Assembly (NCBI RefSeq): GCF_016801865.2
Contig: NC_068938.1
Location: 210,331,734-210,395,733 of the forward strand
Source: Culex pipiens pallens
Taxonomy: Eukaryota > Arthropoda > Insecta > Diptera > Culicidae
Reading direction: 5' to 3'
Length of the DNA stretch: 64,000 bases
Part shown: positions 21,746-34,191 of the stretch, piece after piece
How positions within the stretch are numbered: position 1 is the first letter of the stretch
Layout: the number at the start of each line of letters is the position of its first letter
The notes under the pieces: generated by a model
What the model saw: only the letters and a program-made list of their open reading frames with translations
The model's database searches: none
What the model was told of the DNA's origin: nothing
Program-made: the position numbers and the translations under genes

Positions 21746-22108
21746 TTTCTTCGTCAATCATTGGCTGCACTACCCTTACCTGTCTACTCACGAGAAAACC
21801 AATAATGTCTAGGTGTTTGGGTGAGGTGCGTATTGCTGATAAGATAACAGCTTTTCGATACCATCGCGTCAACGTTTATGATTCGACAATATTTGGAGTT
21901 GTAAAATATAGGCTTTGGGCAGCTTTGGCTGGTTTAGTGACTACGTGAGAAAAGGAGCATGTGTTTTAAGAATGCATTTTACGAAAAAAAAAAATAAAGC
22001 AAAAATAGAAAATGGTGAGATTTTGAAGGCATCAATCGCCAAAATCAAACAATCAATGACAAAATTGTTTAAATTATGTTGGTGATTACGTTTTTGCGGG
22101 TTTTACTT

Positions 22109-22566
22109 AAGGAGGTATGAGACTATGACAAACTAACAAACAAACTTTCAATTTTTGACAGTTTGCCTACTTTGTTTGTTTTCCTCCATTTGTTTGCAGA
22201 AACGTCAGTCAGCACCTAAGATTATGCTTAATTTGCGAGATTGGCATACTGTCAAACACGAAAAAGTGCGAGTTTCTTTGTTAGTTTGTCATATGGTACG
22301 TTCGTTTGAAGAGCCGGTGTGGCACTGAGTGCCGCACTCGTCGGTTCCAGTTTTGGTTCAATCGAACGTCATTTGTCAGTGTGCGTGGAACTCGCATGAA
22401 ACTGAAAAAATATCGAGTGCGGCACTAGAGTTTCAGTTCCAAGATGGCGGCGAATCTCGTGCGGAACTAGCGCGAGTTTCTTCAAAGAAACACTTTGACA
22501 GCTCTGAGTGCGGCACTCAGTGTGGAACTAGCCATCAAACGAACGTACCAATAGTCTAATACCTAG
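22109..22566. mobile_element. MITE (GTCTAATAC-type), interrupted by a second MITE
   Basis: Left end GGAGGTATGAGACTATGACA, right end ATAGTCTAATACCTAG in inverse orientation; same family as the complete copy at 60484-60686. The right part is separated by the insertion at 22294-22550. Confidence 0.75.
22294..22550. mobile_element. 257-bp TIR element nested in another MITE
   Basis: Perfect 16-bp terminal inverted repeats TGGTACGTTCGTTTGA / TCAAACGAACGTACCA, flanked by the 3-bp direct duplication ATA (22291-22293, 22551-22553). Sub-terminal GAGTGCCGCACTCG and GAGTGCGGCACTCAG are also inverse-related. No coding capacity. Confidence 0.88.
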
Positions 22567-22699
22567 TTTAAGACAATTGAGCAAATTTCACAAAATGCAG
22601 AAACTTTGGGAGGAGGCTTGGTTTTGGGGAAACCATTATGGTTGATATTTCCACAATATTTTATAGCAGTGTGCCACTTTTGAATTAATTCAAAGGATG

Positions 22700-22850
22700 T
22701 CAACTTTTATTGAGAAGTGGAAGTGGGTTCTATGAACAAATGTAACCATCGAGTTTATCCCGCTCACTCCAATGGACATTGACATGAGGTGTGAAAGGGA
22801 TACACTCAATGTTTACATTTGTTTATAGGACCTTATTAATAAAGAAGTCG
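22700..22850. mobile_element. Short palindromic repeat
   Basis: GGTTCTATGAACAAATGTAA at the left returns inverted as TTTACATTTGTTTATAGGACC at the right; the centre contains TCACTCCAATGG and GACATTGACATGAGG. Non-coding. Confidence 0.6.
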
Positions 22851-23234
22851 AGTTGTGTTATATGTGAATAACTGTTGTTGATGTTAATTCATTTATTTCT
22901 GGCAGCTTTATGTGAATAAACATTGTTGAATATAACTTATGTCGTACATCCCTGACAATAATTTACGAATATTTTCAAGTGGCGTTATTGAACCTGTTAT
23001 CACAAATTGCACAATGACTCACCTTTGCAATGATTGAAGGGAGCAATAAGTGAATCATATTTGGAAAGGGGTTTTCTCTGATAACAAATCTGATTACGTA
23101 CATCGAAATTACTTTCAGTTCGTTAGACTTGTGATTGTTAGGGCAAAAAAAAACGATTCTTTTTTATAAATATTTATTTGAGTTAATTATTTTTGAACAT
23201 ATTTCCCCAACCACCAGCAAATTTCAAGATTCAT

Positions 23235-26115
23235 TCACTTTTTGGACTTTTTCTTGCTCGACTCGTCCTCGTCGCTGTCCTCTTCCGACGAAGAGTGTGA
23301 CCGTTTCTTGTCGCCGGATTTCTTCAACGACCCGCAGTACGTCTTCAGCTTTTCCACGTTGGGACTGTACGCCCAGAAGATCATCGCCAGGTGCGTTTCC
23401 GTCGGTTTTCCATCCGCATCGAACAGCTTTTCCCCAGACTCCTTGACCTTTTCCTTCAGTTTGAGCAACTTCCGGTTGCGCACAATGTCCCAGCTGGTTT
23501 CTCCGTCCTCCTTGGGGAACTTTGTCCGCAGATGTTTGTAGTTACCCTTGGCAACCTTGGCGTAGCAGTCCACGAATTCTGCGGCCAACGCCTCGGAAGG
23601 TTTGCTAACAGTTTGCACCGATTGGATCAGCTCGAGCGATAAGTAGGCCATGTTCTGCTTGGCACGGTCCTCGCGGTCAAAAGTTTCGAGGAAATCCTCG
23701 AACAGCGCAACGGCTGCTTTGATGGCGGCAATTTTGTCCTCATTCTTGGTGGATGGAAGCACTCGTTTGGCGCTGCCCAGCAGACCCTTGATGGCGAGCT
23801 TCTGGTAGTCCGGATCGCGGCCTTCTAGGATCCTAAAAAAATGAATCTCTTTGAGTAAAGTTGAAATTAATTTAGCTAAATATCAAAAGCATACTTCAGA
23901 GTCTTTTCAGCCGCCTCCTTGTCTTTGAAGCCTAGTCCGGCTACGGTTTCGACCTTTTCCTCCGTGTCCTTGGGCTTTGAGTTCTTCGAACTGCTCGTCG
24001 TGTTGTCCTCGAGCCAGGCCTCGAATACGCCAATGGCTTCTTTGATATTTTTAACTTTTTCTTCTGCTTTTGTTACTGAAATTTGAGGGAATTATTTTAA
24101 AAAATTAGCCAACTCATAGTCATTCAGAATATGTACTGAACAAAGTAAAATATCAAGCGTCTCCACTAGATGATCGTTGCTGAAGGTGTGCGCTGGAGAC
24201 GCACGGTCATTTATGATTTTGAAATTATTTATGCGAAGTCAACTGAATTCAGCCGCGAAGCAAAACTGGTCGTTTTGGTGATAAATTAAACCAAACTCCG
24301 CTAAATTTGTCAAACTTATTGCCAAAGTTTAGTCTGATTTCGCTGAGTTGCCGACTAATTTGTATGCCGAGCGTTCGGTTTTGCTATTCTCGGCAGAATT
24401 AAGTTGAGTTCGATAAAATGAAATCACTGTGTGGGATCAATCAATTCAGTAATAAATATGTTTTTTTAAACATGAGTTGAAGTTCGGCAGTACTTGCCAA
24501 TCTTTTGTTCATAAAACCGGGCCTTTTCACTTTTTAAAATAAGTGCGCCATAAAATAATTTACAAATTTGTTCCAAGTGAGTATTAAAGCAATCGTTATT
24601 ATTTTTCTTCTCTCTCAGAGATCAAAACCCAAATTAACAGTTTTGCCTTGATTATCAATAGCATTGGAAAATTTCGGATAATGAAATCTTAAGATAATTA
24701 TAGCTCGAGAATATTGTTGTTGTTGTTGTCTTATATTTTCTAAGAACAATAAAGAAAAGTGAAAAAAAAAACAAATAAAAAAGACACAAATAGAACAACG
24801 TTAAGGGTAGTCAAACATCATAATTTCAGTTCTCGGAGACTACAATTATCATGTCCGAAATCTCATCTCTAAATTTTCACTGTCTTTCTGCCTGTGGCAA
24901 GATTCTCACCAACAAGAATCGCCGGTCTCTATCTCGTGATAACATATTCTTGAGTGACATTCTCTTTTTCATTCCCATTCCCACATTCACATTTCTCTCC
25001 CCTCAACAGAGCCAAAAAAAAAAAACAAAAGAATAAAGAGAATGCTCTTGCTGACAATCACGAGATAAAAGGAGAGAACTCAAAAGCTATAGTGACGGTC
25101 GCTATACTCTCTGATATTTTGATTGAAGAATCATCAAGTGATAGTTTTTTCTATCACCCATTCACAACAGTGATGACGTTATTTTTTTATCATAAAGAGC
25201 GCTCCTGGACATTTTACAAATTGAGAATTCTTACACCAAAAATCGTCGCAACACTTTGGAAAAAAAACAATATGTTGATCAATTTATTGATATTTTGTAA
25301 TTTTTTGACTGTAGCATAACTGCTACAATTTTTACAGAACTTTGTGATACTTTTTGTTTCTACATTTTACAAAAAAAAAACATGCAGAGATTTTTTCAAG
25401 CAGCATCGTTAGAACTTGAAAACTAATAAAAAATTACCGTTACTGATCACGTATCACACTTTAACGTCCCAATCTCAGAGAACTCTCATCGATAATCTCT
25501 TCAAACAGCTGATGGTCAGGAGTCAAACGTTTAAATTGCGCTCTCGCTCTCTCTTGTTGCTGTTCGAGAGAACTGTAAACAAATCGTGTTTGAAGAGACC
25601 GGCAATCCCCGCGAGAAGTTTAAAATGCAGACCGCGTGGCCTTCGCCTTCAGCCACACTTCAGTCATCGAATCAGCATCATAATCATCATCACGTCATCA
25701 CCGTCATCGCTGGGTGCGATTCGCGTGGTTGCGTTAGTTTAAAAATAGAAATTACTTCACAACTATTAATTATGTCGGTAAACATATTCGAGCGGTTTCT
25801 TCAACGAGTTTTTTTTTAGGTCATCCTTATCGGCTTGTAGCACGTCGAGGGTAACATCTGTTATTGTACTTGTACGGAATGCGCGGTGACACTTGTAACT
25901 GATATACGGCTGGAGTTGATGGGATCTGATGACGTCATAGAACTTCAATTCCCACGACCTCCCAAATACTTACAGGTCAGAACTCGTTTCGCCCTTCCGA
26001 GCAGCCCACGGACGGTCAACGTTTGGTATTTGTGATCTTCGCTCTTGAGCAGTTCCAGCGATTCTTCGGCCTTGGCCTTGTCTTTGAAGCCGTATTTGGA
26101 CTCTTCCTTGGACAT
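23235..26115 (-). CDS. Conserved protein of unknown function with repeated FKDKxxAExxLxxLE motif
   Basis: Three exons on minus: 26115-25974, 24075-23895 and 23832-23235 (stop TGA), with consistent phases (1, 2) at GTAAGT and GTATGC donors; 306 aa. Two copies of a roughly 40-residue unit are visible: residues 7-47 (KYGFKDKAKAEESLELLKSE to GLLGRAKRVL) and about 90-131 (GLGFKDKEAAEKTLKILEGR to GLLGSAKRVL). Each is followed by a segment IKxAxxxFExxL (VKNIKEAIGVFEAWLED; IAAIKAAVALFEDFLETF). A helical middle region follows (SETSWDIVRN-like), and the C-terminal 30 residues are Ser/Asp/Lys-rich, ending SSKKKSKK, which could serve as a nuclear localisation signal. No signal peptide or membrane segment. 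AATAAA at 23178-23173 lies 57 nt past the stop. The pattern looks like a conserved animal protein, but I cannot name it and assign no function. Confidence 0.88.
24076..25973 (-). other. Intron 1 of the repeated-motif gene
   Basis: It contains an inverted pair around 24930-24970 and 25035-25065 (ATCTCGTGATAAC.. versus ..CAATCACGAGAT, both with GAGAATG/CATTCTC), probably a MITE of about 250-300 bp, and a GTTGTTGTT run at 24714-24728. No exon recognised. Confidence 0.5.
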
Positions 26116-26680
26116 TTCGACCTGAGACTTTTGGGACTTCTGTATTCAAACGATCCGATCGGGGCAACGATGGAAGCTCAACTGAGCAGAGATCGCCAGA
26201 TTTGACATCGTCGCAGAAGAGAAACTGAGAAACGTTTCTTGAAGAAACGTGAATATTGTACCAAAGTGGAAGGGTGGCATTCTACTGTGTGATGTCATTT
26301 TTAGTTTTAGACTAAATGTTGACCCAAAGTGGGGCAAAGTTCGTCGTGGTGTTTATTTATTTATTTTGTTGTTTGTTTTCTATGATTTTCAATAAACAAA
26401 ATAATAACAGAGTCTTTTGAAGATGCAATCTGTTCCCCTATTTTTGCAACTGCTTCGTGAAGCAGATCATTCAAACAAGTGGGTAATTAAAGCCCACATA
26501 AACCGGAAAACTGCTATCGATATTGCTCTTCCGATGTATCTCTGGACGTGTACTTGTTGAATCAACAGGCTAAAATCAGTGGACATGCGCTGGCCTCCGG
26601 TTGTGCCGGAAGTGCATCTCTCATCTCTACAGCAGCACATGACATGAGCAAATCTTTGGTGTTTAACAAGCCTTCATGCC

Positions 26681-26752
26681 TCCCATATGGTCTAGTGGCT
26701 AGGATATCTGGCTTTCACCCAGAAGGCCCGGGTTCGATTCCCGGTATGGGAA
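26681..26752 (+). tRNA. tRNA-Glu (anticodon UUC)
   Basis: A 72-nt cloverleaf. The acceptor stem TCCCATA pairs with TATGGGA (26745-26751), discriminator A. The A box is TGGTCTAGTGGCTAGGATA, the anticodon arm CTGG-CTTTCAC-CCAG carries TTC at 26714-26716, and the B box is GGTTCGATTCC. A T run at 26757-26762 serves as Pol III terminator. No intron, and CCA is not encoded, as normal for animals. It matches the standard animal tRNA-Glu closely. Confidence 0.97.
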
Positions 26753-26826
26753 AGATTTTTTTCTTGAGGAAGGATGTCATTAATATTTAAGGGTTGCTCA
26801 ATTGTTTAAAATTTCTTTGTATTTTT

Positions 26827-27140
26827 AAGGGTAATTCTCTACCAACTCACACGAAATCGGGAAAAGTTGCCCCGACCCCTCTTCGATTTGCGTGAAACTT
26901 TGTCCTAAGGGGTAACTTTTGTCCCTGATCACGAATCCGAGGCTGCAAATTATTGAAAAACACCTCTTTTTTCCCATGTTCAAAAATGGAAGGGGTCGTA
27001 CCGCCCCTCCGTCGCGAGATATCAAAAAACGGACCTCGGATTCGTGATCAGGGACAAAAGTTACCCCTTAGGACAAAGTTTCACGCAAATCGAAGAGGGG
27101 TCGGGGCAACTGCTGTGTGAGTTGGCGGAGAATTACCCTT
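26827..27140. mobile_element. 314-bp palindromic MITE (GGGTAATTCTC ends)
   Basis: The ends AAGGGTAATTCTC / GAGAATTACCCTT are perfect inverse copies and nearly the whole element folds back (TTTGCGTGAAACTTTGTCCT; GGGTAACTTTTGTCCCTGAT). A related partial copy lies at 49060-49215. Confidence 0.88.
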
Positions 27141-27520
27141 AAGGTGAAGTCGTTGATCATTTTCGGACATAATTGATCATCACTCTAAAATATTCTGTAT
27201 AAAATTCAATTTAACGAATTTCTGCACCAAAATGAATCAGCAATCAGCATGTGCCAGTTGTTGGCTTCTTGAGGCCACTGAAGGAATTTTTGATCTAAAT
27301 CGAATGTGTCTCAAAATTTATATAATTTTGTGGAACAATCATTGACGTCCTAGTTAGCTATCATTGATTAATGACGATTTTAATAACTTCGCAAGGAATG
27401 GGATAATCGTTACCAAAAGGAATCAGCATTTGTAGGGCACTATTCTAAACAACTTGTAGAAGGATTTTTGTCAAAATATTGATAACGACGCAAAATTTAT
27501 ATCATTGAACGAAAAATCAT
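27141..27520. repeat. Dispersed repeat, copy 1 (inverse copy at 47805-48170)
   Basis: Shared blocks include GAATCAGCATTTGTAGGGCA, GACGTCCTAGTTAGCTATCA and TTGATCATTTTCG; the second copy is in reverse orientation with scattered substitutions. Non-coding. Confidence 0.8.
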
Positions 27521-28324
27521 GGCAATGGTGGAAGTTTTCACGTTAAGAGATCACATTTGAATATAGAGGGAAATGTTTAGCATGTAAAGGATTTGATTCT
27601 ATTTCCATCCAATTCTTTGATTTACACCATTCAAGCACCTTATTTGGCTTATTTTCCATTAACGGTGCACATCAACCAGAGCTTCTGTACCAAGATTTTT
27701 GTTACAGACATTTCACTATCTTCAAAACTACGGCAACTAATTTCAACAAATTTCAAAGTTTTGGTTAATTTTCCAGTGGAATTAATATTTAATTACTTTA
27801 TTAGTTGTTTATCAGGAAGGCCATATTATCTGAGAGGTATATTTGTCATTTAGAATAAAAAAAATCATTTTTAAATTACGTGGTTTTTTAGTAACTTTGC
27901 CATCGCTTTTTTAAATGTCCGCTAATTCCATTGCACGCTAATTGGAACATGTTCGTATAGAAATCCGATCATAATAGTTACCTTTTTGACAGAAGCGGCG
28001 GGCGTCCACTACTGTCGAAAAGGTAAATATTACGAATTTGAATTAAAAAGCACTCAAACGTCAAAACTGAGTTGTCAAACTAATGTTACATTTCGACTTG
28101 TTACGTGTTACTTTGTTTGTCAATTTCCGAGAAAGTGGCTTTGTGCATTTGACTGCTTTCAGTCGTTTCAATTAGTTCCATTGGAATTATCCAATCCACT
28201 CTGTACTAGGTTGTAGAGCACACAAAAACAATAATTCGAATGTATTAACATTTTTCACAAGTTATCAGAATTTCACGAAAAAGGCTTTTGAGAAAGTGGC
28301 TATTTGACCAGTTTGTCGAAGTCG

Positions 28325-28410
28325 AAGGGGTGCCCAACCTTTTGACCCTGCCAGTCGGATGCATTTTTTCTGAAACAGTGGAGGGCCGAAAGAATATTTG
28401 AAAAAGTTTG
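28325..28410. mobile_element. hAT-type MITE end, truncated
   Basis: GGGGTGCCCAACCTTTTGAC, then TTTTTCTGAAACAGTGGAGG and GCCG, match the left end of the hAT-like element at 53582. No opposite end was found. Confidence 0.6.
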
Positions 28411-28559
28411 TAAAAATAAAATAAATTAAAAAAAAGACAAAACCTAAAAAAAGTGTTTATTTGATTTATTCCAATTTGCAATTGTTTCTGTGTCTAATAC
28501 CTCGTTATCAACAACTTAAAAAAAAAATTCAAACTTTCTTGGTCGTTGCAAATATGGTC

Positions 28560-29002
28560 ATTAGGGTGACAAGAAAAAATGAAAATTTTGGAAAATATTA
28601 AGAGATACTCCCTGGTTTGATTCTTTAGGTAAAAATAAGAAACTGTGCAAATTTTGAGCCAAATTGGTTAAGGGTTAAGGGTCGCTTTTATCGTTAAAGT
28701 TTGTATGGGAGAAATCGAAAAAAATGTATGAGAAAAAGCAAAAAAAATCTTAATTACACAAAAAAGTGGCGTTCTATGCGTCGGATCATTGTCAAGTGTG
28801 AGATTCTTATTTAAAATTTTATGACAAACAACTTTGTCGAAGACGGCTACCCTTAAAAGGTTAAAAAAAAGCTACCCTTAAAAGGTTAATTTTACTTTTA
28901 TTTTGAGCGATTTCGCTAAAAACTTTCACAGTTACTTATTTTTGCCAAAGGAATCGAATCAGGGGGTATCTCTGAGGTCGATTTTTTTATTGTCACCCTA
29001 AT
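28560..29002. mobile_element. 443-bp TIR element
   Basis: Ends ATTAGGGTGACAA / TTGTCACCCTAAT are perfect inverse copies. Sub-terminal AGATACTCCCTGGTTTGATT and AATCGAATCAGGGGGTATCT are also inverse-related. A short direct repeat CTACCCTTAAAAGGTTAA occurs at 28849 and 28871. Non-coding. Confidence 0.8.
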
Positions 29003-29019
29003 GGCCATGTTTAAGTTCC

Positions 29020-29740
29020 TCGTACACAAAAATAACAAACACAAAAAAATCAATAAGTTGTTATTGCTGTTGGTTTGCAATCATAACACAAAATTATTAT
29101 TTTTTGTATGGAAAACATTTTTTGCGGTGCTGTTGATTAACAATCTTTTGTTCATAATGATAAAACTGCTCCTTATTCTGAGAATCTTTTTTTTTGCAAA
29201 ATTTTATCCCTGAAATATAAAAAAAGTTATACTATATAATAACGTAACATTATCAATGGTAGCAAACCTTACTTACACAACCTTGAGTACCATTGAGGAA
29301 GAGAGGCAAATCATTTTTTTGTGTGGAAAACACTTTTTGCAAAATACAACATATTTTAAGTGATTTCAAATAAACTAGAAAACATATCTAGAGTTTTTTT
29401 GAAAAGGACCTAAAAAACTATTGTCTTTCATATGTCTATAGGACCTTATCAAAAAAATATATATATTTTGTATCATTGCTATTGGAATTTCATTGATATT
29501 TTGAAGTTTAAAATAAAATATATTTTTGCTCCCTGATTTTTTGAGATATTTTCAAATCTTTGAAACATCTCTGTAACAATCTTTTGTTCAAAATGGTATA
29601 ACTGCTTCTTATTTTAAAATCTTTTTCTTGCTAAATGTTAGCCCTAAAATAAAAAAAAATTCTTTAAAATAACGTAAAATTTATCAATGGTAATCTTGCT
29701 TATACAACCTTGAGTACCATCCAGGAAGAGAGGCATCCGA
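29020..29740. repeat. Direct repeat of about 300 bp, two diverged copies
   Basis: Copy 1 about 29100-29320 and copy 2 about 29565-29735 share AACAATCTTTTGTTCA, then ATCAATGGTA, and ACAACCTTGAGTACCAT, GGAAGAGAGGCA in the same order. They are separated by a short MITE relative at 29390-29460. Copy 2 continues into the open frame at 29740-30150. Confidence 0.65.
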
Positions 29741-30192
29741 TTGCAGGACAATCCAAAATGAAGACTCGATTGGGAAAATATTCTTCCTAATACCCAGATA
29801 TGGCAGAGAATCGTTGCAACGTCCGGAGAATAAAGTCGAATAAATGTTGAACGCCTTTCGAAACTTTGTTGCACAAAGAAAAAAGTCTGTGAAAGCCATG
29901 AGTAAAAAGGAAATATTGACAACCGGAGAGTACTAGTATTAGTATTTTTGGAGTAAATCAAATCCAAGTGACCATCGAGGAACGAATTCATTGAGCTAGG
30001 ACTAATATTGAGACAAGAGAAGCATCGAAGTATGCAGTTTGAAGAAACTGAAAAAATCATCGATGGATGGAGCAATATTGAGATAGCGAAGATCGATAAC
30101 CACAGCATGACTGTGTTTCTCGATACAAGTGCATAAAAGATGAACTTTTCAGCACTGTTATTTTTAGTGATGGTAAGTAGGTCAGGCAACAA
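29740..30192. other. Unidentified segment with weak open frames
   Basis: Unlike its flanks this ~450-bp block has balanced composition. Minus has a 182-codon frame (29644-30192) rich in Leu/Phe/Ser with no known motif. Plus-strand frames are interrupted. It may be the remnant of a mobile element; no family recognised. Confidence 0.25.
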
Positions 30193-31559
30193 TTCTTAAA
30201 ACGAATTAAGAAAAGTAAATATCTTCATCGTCACCCCCTGATGCAGCTAAAGCCATACGCGTACGGTGCATGTACTTGGAAAGGATTTCGGATCATTGAC
30301 TAACCTTAAAAATATCATCTTCTTAACGAACTATATTTTCCACGTTATTCCTCCATTCTCAATGTGAAGTAGTTCCTTAAATAATAACCATCAGTTTTTT
30401 TTTTATTTTTATCTGTTTTTTCCTTGTTTCAAGTTTTTTTTTTGCTTCTTCTTTTTGTCTGTTATGCTGGTAGTAATTTCAATTTACACTATTTGCAACA
30501 TGTGATTTCTATTAGGTAATAAGATATAGAGCGTCATTCTGAGAGAACCTGTGAGTTTTTGATGAGTTTTTTTTTCTGTTTCACTAGGGTTGGGATTGCA
30601 ATTTGTTTCTCAAAAAATGGCAACGTAAAATATTTATGAGAGGGGTTGGCTGACCTGTAATGACGGGTGTTTCCTCGCGCGATTTTTGTTTCAGGTTTTG
30701 TTGTTATGGTGGGAATTTGGGATATTTTAAATTTGTTATGATTACGTACTTGGTTGGGGTTTTGAAGCTTACTTAACTTTTTCGAAAAACGCAAATTTCG
30801 TTTTAATTTTGTTATACAACAGACGATTAAACGGGGAGGATAGTTTGAGATCTTCCATGAAGATCGACGTCCACGCACAATCAGTAGCTTTTTCCTACAC
30901 GATAAGGTTTTTTTTTGTTCTTTTAAAGGGTTAGTTTTTCTTTTCTTCCTAATCAGTGCTAAATGCTTATCAGCGCCCCACGGCAGCGGGGATGAAAAAC
31001 GAGGGGTTAAAACTCACAATTATTTGGATTCCTGCTTTTCTCTCTGCGTGTGGGAAGCTTTTTCAACCAAGCTTCCCTCCGGGCCTTGCCTCACAGATCA
31101 AATCGCTTTATGGCATCATCATCTTATTTTTTTTTTAATTTTTAAGGGGAGATTAGCGTTCAAACGTCAGTAAACTCGTTTTGTTCAACTCTCTAAGGTG
31201 ATATTATATAATAACATGGTTTTTACTTTTCACCCGAAGGCAAAATTCGCAATCTTTTCACGAATGTGTTTGTTTTGTAAGCCACAATTAGTTTTTTGTT
31301 TTTTTTTTTCATTTTCATATAAGCTTAGTTTTTTTCTTTGTTAAACGTTTTTTTTCTTCTAATTACAAGTAGTGTAAACCAGTGTATGTGTTTTTTCTTG
31401 AGGATGATTTTATCTCTCTTTTGCGAGTTTTCGAAATACGAAAAATTAAAAACAGTAATGAATTGAATCACCCTGGTTGCTATCGAGTCTTTTAATTTCA
31501 ATCGTCATTCATGGTGTGAAGAAATCAAAAACGAAGATTATTGCAGAGCACCAGCAGTC

Positions 31560-31730
31560 GACAGAATTGCATTCTTGAACTTCTGGGCAGCGCCCATCAC
31601 TATTGTTCTCTCTGCAGCTTCCTCACAGAGAGCGTAACTTTGACTCTCTCTCGCTTCGAAGCGAGAGAGTGAGCTGTTTTAGGCTCTCTCAAAACGGAGC
31701 GTTCACGAGAGTTTAAAATGCAATTCTGTC
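31560..31730. mobile_element. 171-bp MITE with internal perfect hairpin
   Basis: Ends GACAGAATTGCATT / AATGCAATTCTGTC are perfect inverse copies. The centre contains CTCTCTCGCTTCGAAGCGAG with continuation AGAG, a perfect 24-base palindrome. Confidence 0.8.
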
Positions 31731-33996
31731 AAACTTTTGCAGCGATTAAAAGAATTTTAACGATGAAATTGTGAATTGGTAAATGCTGCGATTTCGGTTG
31801 ATTTTTAACTGTTTTATGGTAGCGTTCGTTTGTCTCTCCGGTTAAGCAATTGACGTAAGGATTTGTTATTTTTTTCTCAGCTTATTTGATGCTCTATCTA
31901 TTTTCGCTAGTGCTTGTGATTAGTCTAAATTTTCCAACAAGATTTGCCTGATTTTCGAACATTTTCGGGGTTGCGGAATTTTGCCTGTGTTGGACTTGTA
32001 ATTGCTTCTGTTGTGTGTGTGAGTGTTTTCTGTGTTGGGGTTGACGTTAGTTTGAACATGGGTTTTTGTAGTTAATTTGTCAATTATTGAAATAATAACA
32101 ATAATGTCAGGGTATAAGTTTGGCCTTAACGCTAGGTTCGCTCACAGTCGTTACATTGTTTCATATTTTTAGTTTTACTTAATGATTCTGCGTGTGTTTG
32201 TATGTGTTTGTGTTTCAATGAAAATATACTCGTTATTTCAACATACACATGACAAGAAATATTATGGAAGATTTCTTACTTTGGTAGTGAACGTAAACTG
32301 TCCTTAAAAATTTGCTTGTCTCAGATTCCCAACAACTCGACAGTTCTCACGCTCTCCCATTTAAAATGAAACTCTCAGAAGAAGAGAAGATTTGAGTGAT
32401 AACCGAAGAGCGAATTTCTTTCTGAGAGGAATCCTTCACAATTCAATTTGAATGAACAGCTTATCGTCGTTTAAATTATTTTCTCTACAATTTATTTAAT
32501 TTTGTTAGGCTCAGCACAAGTTAGATTTGAGCTTAGAGTGCATTTTTTAGCGTTCATATAGAATGAAACAAATTTCGCATATTGCTTTGCATCATTTTTT
32601 TTTGTTTCCAAAAAACACACCTTATACTCGCAAGTGCTATAAAAATTTCAAGATTGTTCCATTTTCTCATATATTGCATCTAAAAATCGGTTTGAACAAA
32701 ACAAAAACATAAACAATAGAAAAAAAGACAACAAAACAGCAGTGAGATAATACTTGATGAGCAAAAATCGTTTTCGTCGGCGTCACTGCGCCAAGCGAGT
32801 GACACCTTTTTTGTTTTTGTTTTTTGTTTACTAAAGCCTAAGCGTTAGCGTCAGTTTAACAAACAATAGGGCATACGATTCGTGTGAGTGTGAGTGACTG
32901 CGCGTGTAAGAGTTTCGTGAGAGAGTGTGTTTTGTGTTTTTGTGTAATGTTTATCCATCAAAGTACGTTCTAGTCAAAGTTTGTTCATATTTTTCTTTCA
33001 GTGTGAGTGTGTGTTAGTGTGGTTAAGGTACTCGTGGAGGAGTGATATTTTTGTTTTATGTTTTTGTTTCTCAGTTTTATTTTTGCACGTAAAGTATAGC
33101 GTGGTTCTAATATAGAGTCGTTTTTTTTACTTTTTTTGGGGACTTAACTCTTAAAACATTAACTTACAAGCTACACTCTCTTCTTGTTTTTTTTGTTATT
33201 AAATATAGTATTGATCACAATGTTTATTGTTTTTCATCCTTTTCCTTGTGTCAGTAATTTCTTCGCTAGAAAATAAATAGTTTTATCGAATAACTTAGAG
33301 GGAAAGGAACATTATGTACAACTGTATGCTGCTCGGTTTTTTTGTAGTTGTGCATGTGTGCAAGTCAGATTTTGTGTAACATTTCTTTTTAAAACTTAAA
33401 TAAAATCGCTCCAAAGTTGCTTCAGTTGCCTTTATCGAAATATTACACCCATGGCTTAAGCTATGGATAACAAAAGAACCATCCTACTACTACTAATGAT
33501 ATTTTTTGTCAGATTTTATTTAAGACTAACACCTAATCTCACGTCTCTCATAAGTTGCTCTCAGTGGCTACGGTAATTTGAAATACTTTTTTCTTTCCAT
33601 TTTTCGTTTGATTTTAACTTCTTCTACACATGTTTTTTTTCGTTAAACGCGCTTTCGATACTTACAAATTATATCACCTATTACAAACCAAAAACGAGGA
33701 AATAAATTCGTGGATCAACTTGAACAAGACTACTTTTCCGTTTAGAAAATCAATTACACAATTTTTTGGTTACTTTTTGTTCGCTCCAGTATAACTAGCA
33801 TTTGTATGCTTGGTTTTGAGTAATATCAAGTTATCTTGTTAAGCTTATTGTTTTCGTTTGTATTTCTTTGTTGTTGCTGTTGTCGATAAAATTATAGTTT
33901 TGTTTTTCATTTTCAAAAATCGGGAAGGGGCTTTTGACGATTGATAACGATGATGTTCAGAAACCAAACGAGCCAACCAAATAAATTAAGTTAACT

Positions 33997-34191
33997 TTCG
34001 TACTTGCAGAAACTCTGCAGCAGCTGCGGAAAATCTGCAGAGCAAGGTAGTCGTGGAAGCTGCGAGAGAACGCAGCTGCGCGGGAAGAGAAAGAGAGAAG
34101 CAAAGAGGAGCGAAAACGGAATTTTACTTGGGAGAGAGATTTTCACACCTCTCGCGTTGGTACGCTTACGTGATTTTCTGCAAGTACCGAA
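33997..34191. mobile_element. 195-bp TIR element
   Basis: Left TTCGTACTTGCAGAAA, right TTTCTGCAAGTACCGAA in inverse orientation (one mismatch). The interior has CTGCAG and CAGCTGCG motifs in inverted order. Non-coding. Confidence 0.75.
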
